Assembly: GCF_963576545.1 (NCBI RefSeq) | Contig: NC_083636.1 | Coordinates: 7,381,856 to 7,445,855, forward strand | DNA length: 64,000 nt | Direction of reading: 5' to 3' | DNA from: Limanda limanda | Taxonomy: Eukaryota > Chordata > Actinopteri > Pleuronectiformes > Pleuronectidae | In this document: positions 49,119 to 63,097 of the stretch, piece by piece | How the letters are laid out: the number at the start of each line of letters is the position of its first letter | Position numbering within the stretch: the first letter of the stretch is position 1 | Made by a program: the position numbers and the translations under genes | The notes under the pieces: model-generated | The model's input: the letters and a program-made list of their open reading frames with translations, nothing else | What the model was told of the DNA's origin: nothing | Databases searched by the model: none

Positions 49119-50046
49119 CTGAGGGTTCTAGTACCCTGGTCCCTTGGACGTGGCACAGGTCACCTTGAGTGCTGTTGCAGGTGGTGTTGAGATCAGCTTT
49201 GCAGTAGCTGGGGGACCCCCCCTGCACTGCCTGAGGGATGTGTTTCTTCCTCTTTTTGGGGAGCTTCTGCTTGGCCATGGCCAAAGAGTAGTACATCCCA
49301 AAGTTATTGACGATAACCGGCACAGGCATGGCTATCGTCAGCACGCCAGCCAAAGCACATAATGCCCCCACCACCATGCCTGACCAGGTCTCTGGATACA
49401 TGTCGCCATATCCCAGTGTAGTCATAGTCACCACAGCCCACCAGAAGCCAATGGGGATGTTCTTGAACTTGGTGTGGTTGGCAGCAGTAGGGTCGTTGGG
49501 CCTGGCGCCGATTCGTTCGGCATAGTAAATCATGGTGGCAAAGATTAACACTCCCAATGCCAGGAAAATGATGAGCAGCAAGAATTCATTGGTGCTGGCA
49601 CGTAAAGTGTGGCCCAACACCCTTAGCCCCACAAAATGACGTGTGAGCTTGAAGATACGCAGGATACGGACAAAGCGCACCACCCTGAGGAAACCCAACA
49701 CATCCTTGGCGGCCTTTGAAGAAAGGCCACTCAGCCCTACCTCTAGGTAGAAAGGCAGGATAGCCACAAAGTCAATGATGTTGAGGACACTTTTAACAAA
49801 CTCCAACTTGACCGGGCAGAATGTCACACGCACCAGGAACTCAATCGTGAACCAAAAGACGCAAACACCCTCCACATAGGTGAGCGCAGGATCCGTTTCA
49901 ATCTCGTACTGAGGGCCCAAGTCCGGCCCACTGCTGTTCCGCATCAGATCCGTTTTGTTGATTATGGTGTTGAAAGCTTCATGCGTCTCCAGGCAGAACG
50001 TGGTGATGGAGACCAGGATGAAGAACAACGATGCAAAGGCAATAAA
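49119..50046 (-). CDS. kcnc2: kcnc2 exon 2: Kv3.2 membrane domain, S1 to S6 with pore
   Basis: A 928-base exon encoding 309 residues, entered at phase 0 (acceptor TTTTCTCCTCTTGCAG before FIAFAS) and left at phase 1 (CCCTCAG-GTAAGA). It forms the ion-conducting part of a Shaw-type voltage-gated K+ channel in the plasma membrane. In exon residues: S1 1-17, S2 about 56-75, S3 about 86-105, S4 115-138 with gating charges R121, R124, R127, R130, K133 and R136, S5 152-176, pore helix 198-209, selectivity filter TLGYGD 210-215, S6 222-256 with the PVP hinge 241-243. N-glycosylation sequons NKT and NSS lie in the S1-S2 loop. [16 protein letters not shown] and [15 protein letters not shown] identify KCNC2 over its paralogues. 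The T1 domain and start codon are in exon 1, outside this window. No key residue is missing. Confidence 0.97.
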
Positions 50047-51319
50047 CTGCAAGAGGAGAAAAGAGAAAAAGAATATTATGGATGATAACACTGCTGACAT
50101 TTCAGGTTCTTGTCAAACATGGTTGTTCTTTTTAGATGGCATATACAGCACATTGGGTCATTTACTCTTGAGACGGAGAGTAAATTGAGACAAGTTTAAT
50201 TAACTTGCATCAATTTGAATGGACTCCAGAGAGAGGAGCAATCTATTAGCAAGAGCAACAAATAAACACACAGTTCCATGTGATCCTGCTGGAAATGTGG
50301 CATGGGAATACAGGTGAAGTCAGATTTAATTCAGAATCGGTCTTGAGTAAAGAAAAAGTATATTTTGTGCATTTATGTTAAGTAAAATGTGTGTATCATT
50401 ATGTCATATTCGATTGCTAAGGCGTTGCTTTGCTTATAATGTACGAGAACCATTTTCCAAATTTCTACTAATGATTCCTCATCACAGGTTGCACATTTTT
50501 GAACAGGTCAACAAATGGACATTTTCCCTCTTAAAGAAGTATAATTTAATTAACAAAAGATGTAAACATTATAAACAAAAAAAGAGGCAATTATGGGATT
50601 TTATTTAAAAATTCCATGTTGCATTCCAAATCCCTAGGCTATGAAACGAAAGCAGATACAGGTACAAAGTGATTTAACAATAAAGTAAAACACTGTGCAG
50701 TCAGTAATTCTGCAGTAATAAATGTTAATTTTAGTTTGTGCATGACAATTGGGATAACCATCGACTGATGAAGATCATTGGATGCTATTTAAAGCCCAAA
50801 CAAGCAAAATGTTTTCTAAGGTCAAGAATTAACTTTCGTGTTCAACATGTTTTGGTTTACAAATTTGTGGCAAGGCAGTGGATCCTTATAAATCTTCCTG
50901 ATGTACGTGCTAATGCACATCTGTGAGGTGGAGGAGGTTTTTGCCATAGAAATCAACATTTCCATCACCTTTAACACTTTCTGCAATAACTTATTTGTAT
51001 CTCAGTTTAGAACAAAACACAGGTATTGCAAAGTTCAATTGGCTTAAAATGAAAGCCATCTTTTCTTGGTCGTTCCCCTGGTGTCTGGGCAACAGTGACC
51101 GCAGGCAAAGTCAGGCAGAGATAGGGACACCTAAATAGTCCTCTTGAGAGACATAATGTGGCTCCTTCATTCATATCTGCTTCCAACATAAAAAAAATAC
51201 AAAGAATGACAGGCATTATATTGGCTTTATATATTCAGCAGTTTTAGGCAAGGTACACTTTCCAAAGGTACACATTGTGTTTATTCTATTCAGCCACACT
51301 GATTACATACTATACAAGC

Positions 51320-51705
51320 TGTGTCTCAATTGAGGGGCTGCATCCTTGGGAGACTGCAGTTAGAGACCCATTGCGACACAGTATAGCAGCTAAACTGTCC
51401 CATTTCGAAGGCTCTTTCGAATGCGGCCAACAAATCCCCAAGAAACAAAGGTTCCAACGGATGGATCCTTGTTGACCCAACCTATCCCAGGATACATTGC
51501 AGTTTGGTGACAACCTTTTTTAAAGAGATGTAAAGTCGCCGGCAGGTGATGAGACGTCCAATGCTAAAGTATCAAGCTTCAACTCAAGCGAATTGGTAAA
51601 GGTGCACATGTTAAAAAAACAAGGGACATCCAAATGTTCTCGTCGTGTCCAACTTCAGCTTTGTTGCCAGGCAACAACATTAAGGGCGGGACGAGCTGGT
51701 GACGC
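51320..51705 (+). mobile_element. Dispersed repeat starting GTGTCTCAATT, copy B
   Basis: Longer copy of the family at 37780-38010: TGTGTCTCAATTGAGGGGCTGC, CTGTCCCATTTCGAAGGC, CCTATCCCAGGATACATTGC and CGTGTCCAACTTCAGCTTTG occur in order. The sequence is non-coding and typical of a non-autonomous DNA element; ends and target duplication were not resolved. Confidence 0.55.
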
Positions 51706-52554
51706 CAATCATGGATAGCCTCAGGATAACTTCAGTCTTAAGCTGACAAAATTAAAGCATCTGAATCTGTGTGGCAACTAGATTAAATGATGAGTCACGA
51801 GCACATTTTATTTTTTATCCAACAAATCTTGTTTTGTTTTGGTCATCGTCTGCAAAGTGCATATCAAACCACCTGTCAGACGCAGAGCTGACATGCACAT
51901 ATTCCTCTTCTCTGGAAGAAGCTCAGGCTGAATTTGCCAACATCCTTGGCTTCTTTTTTTTTTTGAGAGGTAGACGGAGCTGATTTCCACACATGCAGCC
52001 TACTATGCTGTTTCTCTACCTTCCTCCCACAATCCCTCCACTGGTGCGCTCTGCCTACTGAGCTCTAAACAAGTCGTTTTACACCCTGCCTCGGTTTTAG
52101 ATTGCATGACTCACACACTCAAAATATTGCCACTATTTGGGTCACCCTGCTTCTGAACCGTGTGCGTGCTTTCCTGCTCATCCTGCTCATTCAGTGACAT
52201 TTATTAAAGCATGTTATCAAATGACACCTTTTAGTTTAATGAGGTTACCCGTCATCACGTAGCAGTTACTCAGCACCATCGATTTTCTACATTCAAGAAC
52301 CACATATGGATCTTTTAGATTCGTTACATGTACAATACATGATAATCCAGAATACCTTTTCAGGCTTCTTGCACCACTGTAAGCCTTCTTATTCTCAAAA
52401 TGGTAAACACTTCTACATTTGGCATTTGAGTTGTTTTATAAACACACTATTTATGAGGTCACTATACTGAAGTCACACTTGATCACTTGAGTGTCTGAGA
52501 GTTCTCAAGTCTCTAAAATTGCCTATTTAGAAATCATTTGTTTCTATCCAAAGC

Positions 52555-52870
52555 TGTGGCTGATCTAGGAATTTTCTAATTTAGGCGCTACACCTCCTGC
52601 ATCAGAGGTGAGCATTTAAGTCATTCCTTGTATACAGCTAGCTCTACAGCTTTGACCAAAGACACACATCACTGAATACATTTCGAAAAGTGTTGCTTGT
52701 TCCAGAAAATTGTGTACTTCAAAAAAGCTTCGAACATGTTTAACAAACTAGCATATTTATTATTAGTATTAAGTGACTAGTTTATTTAAAAAAAGACTAC
52801 TGACAGGACAGGGGTACTTTGGGGCCTGTAAGATTTCCGCCCTGTCTCTGGATTGGCCCCTGATGCCAAG
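52555..52870. repeat. Possible old hAT-like fragment
   Basis: GGCTGATCTAGGAATTTTC near the left and TCTGGATTGGCCCCTGATG near the right loosely resemble the ends of the element at 32473-32998 in its subterminal regions. Boundaries and duplications could not be set. Confidence 0.25.
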
Positions 52871-54599
52871 TGCTTGTACCGGCACCTCTACTGGATCGTC
52901 TGTGCATTCTCTTGATTGAAAACATAAAAAAATTGGTCTCATCTGTCGTCATATTTGTGACCTCCCATTTATGTTTATGTTCAAAATGATTCTTGATGCA
53001 CAGAAATCATTTCAACAATGGCGGTTACACACCCGAAGGTCTTTGGTAACTCCTATTTAATGTGAAAATCATACACCACCAAGAAAAAATACAAACGCAC
53101 CTCAAAAAGTATGAGAGGTGTAATATTGTGGATAATTCCTTAAGAAACTGAAAACTCAAAATGCAGGAACTCTGCTCCTACTGCTCAATTCTGAATTTCT
53201 CTCCATCTCCCCCCTTCTGTGTCTTTATCTCCATTTCCCATTTGCTAGAACCAACAGCAGGACTACCCGAGCTGTTTCCTTTGGCTGCTCAGATACTGTG
53301 CCGACTAATGAATACTGCCGCCTCGTGCTGGGCTGGAATTTTGTGGCGCTCGCGTCTGCCGAGTGAGGATACACCATCTCCCCAGTGCACATGCCAGTGA
53401 ATCATGTCACATTTAACCAGCCAGACACTGAAAGCCCATGTATTAACAGTACACTAACATGTAGGTGCACACACTGATACCCTTTTCTCATAAAAACACA
53501 TAAACACACACACACTGTCATTTATGATAGACATACAAAATGCAAAGCTGCTACTCTACCATCTGATTACAACAGGCACATGCTTTGCCACATCCTGATT
53601 TCCAGCTCACTCCCTCTGCATGCTAAGTAAGTCCTGCACTTGAATAAAATTGCTCTTTGAAGACGGCACAGCAGGTCAGACATGGCACAGACAGTCCACC
53701 ACTGAACAACGCAGATCTTATGCACCCCGAGGACAAGCCCGGTTTATTCAGCCATCTTTTCCATTATCTGTACGGCTTTTTTAAATTCTCACTCATTGAT
53801 AAGAGCAATAGAGGTCAAAGCTGTGACCTTCATATCTGAATGCCAATTTTTCATTGTAAACAATCATTGATCTCGCTGATTACCGCACGCTCATGTTCAC
53901 CTGAAGAAAGAGGCACGACAATCTGTTATTTCCCCATGAAGAGGAGTGGATTAGCCCATGGACTGTGGATGTGGTGGTGGGTCAGTATCTCATGTCCTCA
54001 TGTGGAATCTAAGGTTTGAAATATTTGCTGTTGCTCATCGGTAGGCAGACACTCTCTCAATACCTTTTTGATGAAGCTTATAGTTAGAGCTGGTGCAGGT
54101 TTGTCTTGGACCAGCTCTTGATTATCCTGATATAGGCCGAGGTTGTTGGGGGACACAAGAGACATGGAGCTTCTTTTCCCTCATCTCCCTTTCCATCACA
54201 TTAGGGTCTCATCCATACATGTTACTCACTGAACTTCTTCCCATGGGGTCCTTCGGCTTCACTGTTAAAAATTCAGGACAGCGGCTACATCTACATGATG
54301 GATCGTGACCATGAATCATGGTGGCAGCTGATTGTGGCTTGTGATAACAACTAGATTGCTTTGATATACAATATGCCTGCACACATACACAACTGTTAGT
54401 GGCAATACCTCTGTCACTGCAATTGACATTACTGCTCGCTTCATCTCTGTCATGCATGTTCTTTTGTATAAATACTTATATCATCATTACATTTTCCATA
54501 TATGCTAGACACTGCCTTTTGAATGTTGTAAATATTGTTATTTTGTTGATGTGCTCTTTACTACACGCGGTATATATTGCACTTCTGTTCATTCTGTGA

Positions 54600-54735
54600 G
54601 GTTTCTCCATGAGTTATTTTCATTGTTTTTCCACAGTCTTGCTGACGGTTAAGGACACAGGATGTTGCACCTTGTAAAGCAAATTATGATTCGTGAATAT
54701 GGGCTATACAAATACAATTTGATTGATTGATTATT
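54600..54735 (+). repeat. Teleost retroposon 3' tail, second copy
   Basis: Contains GGACACAGGATGTTGCACC, TTGTAAAGCAAATTATGA and GAATATGGGCTATACAAATACAATTTGATTGATTGA. The terminal module is shared with 32575-32755. Confidence 0.6.
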
Positions 54736-55303
54736 GATGAATTTTACTGATTCACTATGAACAACAATTTGTCCAATGGGCTAAATTAAAAACAAGGAAT
54801 AAAAAACAGCTATTTGTTTTCACATTATTTCATTGTGCCTGAGTTGAATAGATAGAGATCCCATTGTTTGAATTTTCTTGTCATTTTTGATCAGAGAGCG
54901 GTTCTAAAAATTATTCAATATCCACAGAAAAACGCTGTGCTTTAATCGAGCCATCGGTTTTCTTCACCCTCACTAATGATTCTTAAAGTCTATCTTTCAA
55001 TTTTATTCTTCTACCGATTGTGGGATTACTTTTTATGTCAGAGTTTTATGTTTACCATTTTATTGATTGTGCCATTTCATTAATTACATGGACTGAAAAC
55101 TAGCTGTTACCATGGCTGTGTGTTGACGAGATACTTGCTAACAGAGTTAAGCAATGAATTCCACTGCCTAGAGACAGAGTTACGTAAAAAGGATAAGCTA
55201 TTTGATGGCCTTGTCTCCAGCCGCTGCCCCGGCAAAGCATATAGATCATATATGCAGTGTTCAATTCTTTCAGTCTTGCTGACCCTGCTGTCCAATCACC
55301 CAC

Positions 55304-55575
55304 CTCCCTGACGGACCCCTAGTGGTCTTGTCACTGTACCAGTTGGCCCGGAGGTCTAGCAGCCAAGACATGAACTGACGGCACAGGTAGCAGGTCTTCA
55401 CTTCTGCATTGGACCTGGACACTGCATTAATGGGGAGTGTGGACAGTGTCCTGCCAGATGCCAGGGTCTTCACCACAGCACATCCAGATGGAGAAATGTA
55501 GTCTGGAAGGACCACATTTGACTGACCATCACCATTTGCATTTACCAGTGAGCTATAGCAAGCTGCTGTTGTCGT
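55304..55575 (-). CDS. Unassigned exon-like ORF in kcnc2 intron 1
   Basis: On the minus strand an open frame of about 90 codons is bordered by an acceptor-like TAACGAATTGCAG and a donor-like CAGGGAG-GTGGGT. It encodes TTTAACYSSLVNANGDGQSN, then VVLPDYISPSGCAVVKTLAS and a CYLCRQF segment. Composition looks protein-like (mixed hydrophobic, Cys pairs, few repeats), but I do not recognise a family. It is not the Kv T1 domain. It could be a decayed fragment of another gene or transposon, or chance. Confidence 0.25.
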
Positions 55576-58500
55576 CTGCAATTCGTTACCTGTGGCTCAC
55601 AAAAGCTCTGTTCCTGTTAAAGCTCCAGAGAGAACCATAAGAGATGCTTTTTGGCACCTAAAACTTTATATATATCAAAAACCTGCATTAAAGCACTTCT
55701 TAGTGTAAAATATGGCACCATTAATCTTAGATTTGTATCACTTACTCAACACCTAGGCAAAGCCTCCTCTAAGAAAGAGTGGTTCCTACTTTATTATTTC
55801 TCCCGCGCTGTCTTACTCCTCATTAGACAGGAGAAGTGAGACAGAATAATAGCAAATGACACTGATTTAAAAATTACGGGGAAATGTAAAGTAGATTGTA
55901 TAATGAACTCAAAATGACAGCAAAAAAATGTATATACTTAATTCCCAAGTTCTGTGTATCTAAGTATGTTACTGTACAAAGAGTGATTTATTAGGGCCAA
56001 ACAGAATCAGTCTGCAGCCCTGTCACCACCACATATACTGATGGGATGTGATGGCTGTCACAGTCCTGAGTCAGGGAGGCCCTTCCTCATAATCACATCA
56101 TTTATTAAATTACTTGCCTGCCCCGCCCTGGAACTCTTCCTGTTCATGTCCAGGAGAATAGACATGAGAAAAATGCCAGATCAAACAGCTCCGATCACGA
56201 GTTCCCCGGTGCATTACATCTGCCACTTGGCCTGGAGCCGGCAGTGCCGGCAAGCCAGAACGCTGACACTGGAGCTATGCAGCCTCAGGCTGTAAAGTGT
56301 AACTGATACACCGGCATGGACGTCACACTACAAAGCTAATGGAAAGGAAAAACTTGGTGGTCTGTAGGTTACATTGACGGAACACGGCTGTCAACAGTCA
56401 GTGATAAATCAACTGTGACTGACCTGTAGCTTCTGCACTCTGATAATACAAACTATTTATAACACAGTGAATTTCATAAATAAAGATGGGTTAAATTGGG
56501 GTACAAATTCTATAGATAATTTTGCACAGGATTTGCACCTTCCAGTCAACGGGCGACTCCCAACACTAAGAACAATAGTACAAGTATTGAACAATGCTGG
56601 TTCAGTGAGTTTAGGTCGTAGAAAGAATAAAAAGAAACTGTTAGAATTTGGGCTCTTGTGTGTAGCTTATGTTGTTAGCATGAAGTAGCATGGTGGTCTG
56701 CAATGGTTTTGTCGACGTGCTGATTCAGTTGATTGCAGTTTGAATTGTGTTTGGTTTAGCTAAAAGTGGTTGTTAATGGGGTACACCCAGCTTCTACCCA
56801 TTCTTACGAATTACAGCACATCCATATTGACAAAGATTTATTACATTAAGTTACCTTGTCTGTAATGTCTACTGGTGACCTAGTGGGTTTTGAGAAAAAG
56901 ACAGACGATAGGAGCATGAAGTACTTGATTAATTAGCTCTAATTAATTTGGCACAATTTGGGTATAAAGCTCTATGTATGTAATATGAGCCACTGGTGGA
57001 AAATCATTGTGTTGTTTGCCATAATTAATCTCAATTGTAACCCTGCCAATATCTGAATTATTCTGTGGTAAATCCTGGTAGTGTCAACACTCACTCAGAG
57101 GGCTAAAAACAGAATGAGCCTCATTGGTCACACATATTTCTATACATCACTTCTTCTGTTGGCACAACATCATGGATGATGGACGGACGAACCTTGGCAT
57201 CCTCCAACTGACCCCCCCAGGCCTCCCACACACACACGCACACACACAGTGCCCAGCTCAGGCTCTGTTTCCAAAACCGCCCTGCTGGCTCATCCAATCA
57301 GAGTGCTCGCTGCCCCCACCTCCTTGGGACTGCCACCATCTGTTTGACACAATGAGTTGAAGCTGTGCGCACCGATCTGAGACCACCATCCAGCATCATG
57401 CTGCTTCGGCCCTCTGTAGGACGCCGTGACATCATCGGGCTGAGGGGAACCCGGAGGTGCTAGCATAGTCCAAGAGGATCTCCAACACACACGCCCACAT
57501 CCACACACACAACTTAATTAAACCTGTGGGGTTTGGGGGTTTGAGCTCATATCTGTCTTCCCTTCTGTTTCTACTTGATTGCTCGGTTATAATTTCAATC
57601 TGGATTTAGGGCTTTTCCACTGTGTACACACATGAAGTCTGCGGAAGTGTTAAACCCCAGGTCCACATGAGTAAAGCCATCACTGTTCAGTAAGGCTGCA
57701 CACATGACAGACTGTGTGGAGTCAGATTCCGTCTTATTTTAGGTCAATATGGATCTCAAGATACCACCAGTAAGGGAAATAAACTTGTAACTAAATGCTT
57801 TATTATCAATAAATAATTTCATAACACTTTATATCTGGATTAAGTCTGCAGTGGAAATAGATACATTCGTCATTTAATCCCAGAGTCAAATGACTCTGGA
57901 GTCGACAGGTGTTTATCAGCTCCAGGTACAATTGGCACAGATGGAAATATGACTCGCTAATTTCTTCTTCTTTTGTATATTGGCAGTCTAGACAGTGAGG
58001 CTTCACTTCTTCTGCACAATTACAATGTGTATTGAATTTACGGGCGTTGACACGTAAATAACCTTGAACTTATTATATTTTCATATTGTTTTTTTACATC
58101 TGGGGAACAACGTGCAACAACAATTTTTTTTAATACTGTTCAACACCGGCAAAACAGTGAGGTGAGAGAGCTTCTGGGCTTCTGGCACATTTGTGATGTC
58201 GAGCATGACTCACCGGGTGAAGAGTCACAAGGCAAACAGCTGTGGGAAATAGGGAAGAAGTAAATCCCCTTTTGTTTTTGCAAGTTACCTGCATTTTAAA
58301 AACCTGTGTATACCTGATTCTGGTTTAAAAAAAGAGAATTGTTTGTGATATGTCATATCATCTTTCCAGGATCTAAATGGTCGGCCTCAAGCAACCAAAC
58401 AAATAAATGAATGCAGAATAAACCAAAAGTTACAGCTGGACATTAAACTCCCTTTCAAAAGGTGTCTTACTAGAAAGTCATACCAATCGTATTGTGAGGT

Positions 58501-58639
58501 GACACATTCTTGGTGTCAGTATTGTTAAACTTTAGTCTGTAAATTAGCCGTGGATACTGGATAAATTAATATTTCTAAGGAATGGATGAATTATATATAT
58601 TGCTAAAGATCACTTATTACCCATCTTTTAAATTACAGC

Positions 58640-58720
58640 ATGGCCTCTCTCTTACTCTCTCTCTCCCCCTCTGTGTGTGTTTGTGTCTCTCTCCCACACA
58701 GAGCTCAGCTCCAGCTGGAA
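58640..58720. repeat. CT/GT-rich low-complexity tract
   Basis: CTCTCTCTCCCCCTCTGTGTGTGTTTGTGTCTCTCTCCC-type sequence. The 134-codon plus-strand frame through it (58582-58986) is therefore not convincing. Confidence 0.6.
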
Positions 58721-61439
58721 GCGGAGACCCCCGGGCAGAGATATCCCTCCGTCTGCTGCTCTGTGTCTGTCACTCAGTGGTGTTGTGTCACTTCAAAGCA
58801 GCAACAACGCCCCCCCACGCTCCGCCAACACCAACCCATGTTGCTGAACACTCACTAGGAAGTGACACTGATCACCTGCTTAATGACAAGTGTGTCTTTT
58901 TTACTCTCTCTATAAATATATATATATATATCCATAATTTTCCTCCTCCCTCCTTCTCTACAAGCGGCCAGTTAACAAATGATTAAACAGTGTAATCTGA
59001 CAACTCTGTCTCCAAGACACCAATATATATATAATTTATTTGAAATTTTAAATATGGTTTTGTGTTGCGGGAGAAACAAACCACCATACAGTCTCTACAC
59101 ACTGTGTAAACGTCAGCTCTTGATGTTAGTCACTCAGAAACACCATTATTCAACAGTGACACAGGAAAGAACCAAATACCGCTCTCAACCATCAGTGGCA
59201 TTAATGGACCAGAATTCACAGTAGTGAAACATGATGGCTTTAAACTGTGTAAAAACACAAGAGAAAATGTTTCTCTTTTGCTAAATTTTTCTGCCCTTTC
59301 AATAATTCACCCTCCTGATATGTTGAAAATAACCAAGGAGAGTCACAACTCACGACACAGACGTCAGTGATGGCACCTCTTTTATTTTTCATGTGCGACA
59401 TCCATGGGCATAGATCTTATTTACTTCTTTTACCTTTTGAGTGTGAATGAAGGAGAAAGAGCCTGACGTGTCCTTATGTTTATGTATGCCGTCTTCTACT
59501 GCTGCTCTCGTTGTAATTCACTCCAGATAGGAAAGTCTGCTAAATATGTACCGTGCAAAATCAAGTTCAGGCTATTGACAAGACGAATATAGACATTTGT
59601 AAGGATCTTGAGCTTCAGCATATGGTGTTTTTTTAGAAATCTTGAAATCCAGCCTGGAATTTAACCATAGATGTGTTTGAAATGATAGAACCTCCTAACA
59701 TGTCTGGAGGCGTTAGAGAACCTGTCTCTAAACTGTCTTCCTGAGAGTCCAGGCCTTCAGCTTCAAACACATCCAGTATATTTGCTTCGACATGTCGTGT
59801 GATAATGCAGCCTGTTGGAGGAGGAGAGTGCATGCTGGGAAACAGACATGATGTCTGCATTTGCAAGTTCTGTCACATCAAGGTCCCCATCCCAAAATTA
59901 AACAGCGGTTAAATCAACATTATGCAGTGTAGTTAGCTGAATGGCTCATTTAAAGACCATCGTAGAGCATACATAATTAAACCACCAAGTAATTGATTTC
60001 CATCTCAGCCTAATTCTATAGAGACAAGGCTGGATGATATTTCTTTTATTAAATAAAGTAGGATAAAAATAAAGCGAGTGCCTGGGAGGACAGTGATGAG
60101 TCCCAGGGAATATCAGAGACAAGGAAAAATAGGAGGCTACTAATGAATTGCCCTAAATTGCAATGAAGTCCCCGCACAATACTATATGTTTTTGTCAGAC
60201 ACAGGGTTGCACTTTCATTTTCCCCTTGATCGGCTGTCGCCATGGAAACGACACCTTTTCCCTTTTTCTGACAGCGCAAGATGGTGAATCGCACGTGTGA
60301 AGAGGGAGAGAGAGAGGCGGAGAGAGAGGAGGGAGGTAAAGTGGGAGGCGGAGGAGGCAGCAGAAAGGAAGATGAATGGTGGTGCTCCTTGGCAGGAAAA
60401 AGGGTTTCCCCTCTCTCCCTGTCTCCCTTTCCCCAAACGTGATAAAACAACGACTCTTACTGTTGATTTCAGATTTCAGATTCACAAAACATGAGCAAGA
60501 TGTTCTGTCACTCACTCAACTCAAGGAATGAGTTTCGATAAATTATTTGAATTTTAAATCTACAAGTGACTGAAGCCGGATATGAGTGGGCATCCCTGAA
60601 AACAGATCCCCGACTCCTAAACAAAGCGAGAACAAAAAACACAGAAAGGTTTCCAAGTGACAGGAGGATCTGCTGTTCTCCTTGTTCTGTCAGTCACTGC
60701 TTCCCCCGCTCACACACACACACAGACACACACACACTTCCTCCCCATCCTCATTATACACTCGCTCATTGTGACATGGCAGCCAGCTCACTCGGGGGAA
60801 CCCGTCTATACCCATAGCTTCTGGCAGCCAACCAGATGCTGGGGCTAAAAATAGCCTATCAAAACTTTCCAGGCGTTTCAATTTGAACAGTTCATTGTCT
60901 CGTTAAGTCAGCCGAGCCAGCGCTGGAGGGGAGGGAGGGCTGCTGAGGTACAGACAGACTAATCCGTGCCAGCTACAGTCGTCTCCATTTACATTCATCT
61001 GCTACTATATGAAATGCTCCACTACTTGTATAGAATATGATATTCTACAACACATCTATATTTTTCATTTTCAGAAAACCTATTGGAAAGTAATGAGTTA
61101 AAATGGGGCTTTACACCGTGTTTATTATGGAGTTTGTGTGTTTGTAGATGGACACATTTCAATGTAGTCAGAAAACACCATCAAATTAGACCAAATGATT
61201 GATGATGATTGTTGTCATGGCAGCAATAAAATGTGGTTATTAATGTGGTTCACTCATTGATAAAAGCAGCAAAAAAGATTTGGTATGACGTAATGTGTGT
61301 CTGGTTTTTTAAACACCTCCTCCTCAAACTGATCAATTGCACTCCTTGTGCTCACACAAGCAAAGTAAGTAAACACACCCCTATATATTTGCCGGTTCTC
61401 CTTCCTAAAAGTGGGGTGGGGGACTACTAGCTGAAGTGA

Positions 61440-61630
61440 TTACAATTGCTGTTATACCTGTTTTGGAAAATCCATCATGTTGCCATTTCCAGCACAAACA
61501 GATGCTGACCAGTGGGCAGTTTGATGACCTGCTGGCTCGGGTTGGTGCCAGGATCGGTCTCCCATGGGTTCCATTCTTAATGCTGATTGGCTTTTTCAAC
61601 ATCATATCGAAACAACGATTGTGTTTGAAC
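61440..61630 (+). pseudogene. Fragment resembling a PIF/Harbinger transposase
   Basis: In one frame 61493-61558 reads HKQMLTSGQFDDLLARVGAR, close to the FDELLxxVGPRI block in the N-terminal part of PIF/Harbinger transposases. Frame quality falls off on both sides and no DDE residues are attached, so only a scrap survives, or it is a domesticated or chance match. Confidence 0.4.
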
Positions 61631-61704
61631 ACACTAACGCCTTGACTCAGTCATTTTTAAACATTTAATCAAGAGGAAAATGTTTCAATGATTTTAGTTT
61701 TAGT

Positions 61705-61860
61705 GAGTAGGATTTAGTGGCATCTAGTGGTTAGGTTGAAGAATGCAACAAACGGAATACCCTTTGCCATCCTTTTGGGTTATTGCAGGAATAATACGTT
61801 TCTTGTCATACTAATAAAATCAAAAAGTAAAAAAAAATTTTTAAATGTTTATTATGTGGC
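61705..61860 (+). repeat. Dispersed repeat with GGATTTAGTGGCATCTAGTGG head
   Basis: GAGTAGGATTTAGTGGCATC, CTAGTGGTTAGGTTGAAGAATGC and GAATACCCTTT are the start of a repeat that I recognise as common in teleosts. The remainder is AT-rich and diverged. Confidence 0.5.
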
Positions 61861-63097
61861 AGACAGGAGCAGACAGGGTTGTACGGAAGATATTGAAAAT
61901 AGTTTAATTGAAGCTTGGTCTATGCTATTTATTAAAAGACACCTGTTTCAGCTTCATGAGGTTTTCTTGAGAACAGGTGTCACATCCATCGAACTGGCCC
62001 CATATCTAAAACTGATAGAAATTAGTTATATAGCAGAAAACTAGTTCCTCAACTTTGAAACTTTCTGAGCAGAACGCCTGATTTTAGGTTTCGCCATCTG
62101 GATGAAAAAAGCAACAGTTGCGTTTGCTAAACGAAATCCGAAGGCAAGTCTAAAAAATTGAAGACACCACTTCATGCTGCATTGATAGTGAAAGCCAAAG
62201 TAAGGATGTGGATAAGGGAAGCTCAAATTTAAGTCACTACCCTTAAAATATCTGTGAACATCCCTGCTGTGAGCTGTGAACTGGGCCACACAGATGAGGA
62301 ATACTCGAATAAAGATCCAGAAAATTGGTTTAAGTATCTCAAATACTTTGCAGCTGTCAAAAACCATTCCAAGAACTGCCTGTTGGAAAACAAAGAATTT
62401 ACGACGACGGTTAAATCTTATTGTAAAATCACTCAAAATAAAAACAAAGGCTCTATTCATCTTCTCCAGTCAGACAAGAATAGTGCTACATGAAGGTCCC
62501 AGGGAGACTGGGGTACTAAATATAACCAACACGCTCCCCCTCACTGCCTCTCTCTGTCATCTGTTCATCTACCCATCAATATTGCAAAACTTTGCCCATA
62601 TCTCAGACATGCTGTCGACTCATGAAATCCACTGTTTATGAAAGCACGTCTGCGGTAAAGGAGCATAAATGTTAGCAATGACTGAGGTGATGTATTCATT
62701 CAGGCTCCATTCATAATCACCAGGACAAGACTGTGTTCAGACTGTAGTGAAGAGCAGGACTATTGTGTAAAACTGACAAAATGTCACATATATCTAAATA
62801 TATCCATTATTAAAGTTGCATTGAGCCTCTTTATTAAATTACAGGTTAATTTGTTTTATTTATTTATTCTCTTGCAGGAACATTTCTTTTTTTAAACTCT
62901 CGTCATTATCCCACTTTTAGGTCTTATCACAAATTTAAGCAATTTCCACTATTTTACAATCATACCATTTTCCTCTCCACATTTCTTTTTCTTTGCCACA
63001 TACCCTCATCATGATCGCACATTTTTCTTTGCTCATGATATTTCCCCTTCTTTCCACAATTCCAATGTCTTTAAGGAATATATTGAGATGGCTTTAT

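Noticed and set aside
58582..58986. 134-codon plus-strand frame
   Set aside because: Passes through a CT/GT low-complexity tract and lacks any domain.
60049..60515. Overlapping minus-strand frames of 106-133 codons
   Set aside because: They read across a purine-rich GAGAGAGG tract, giving Ser/Pro/Leu-rich low-complexity peptides in several frames at once.
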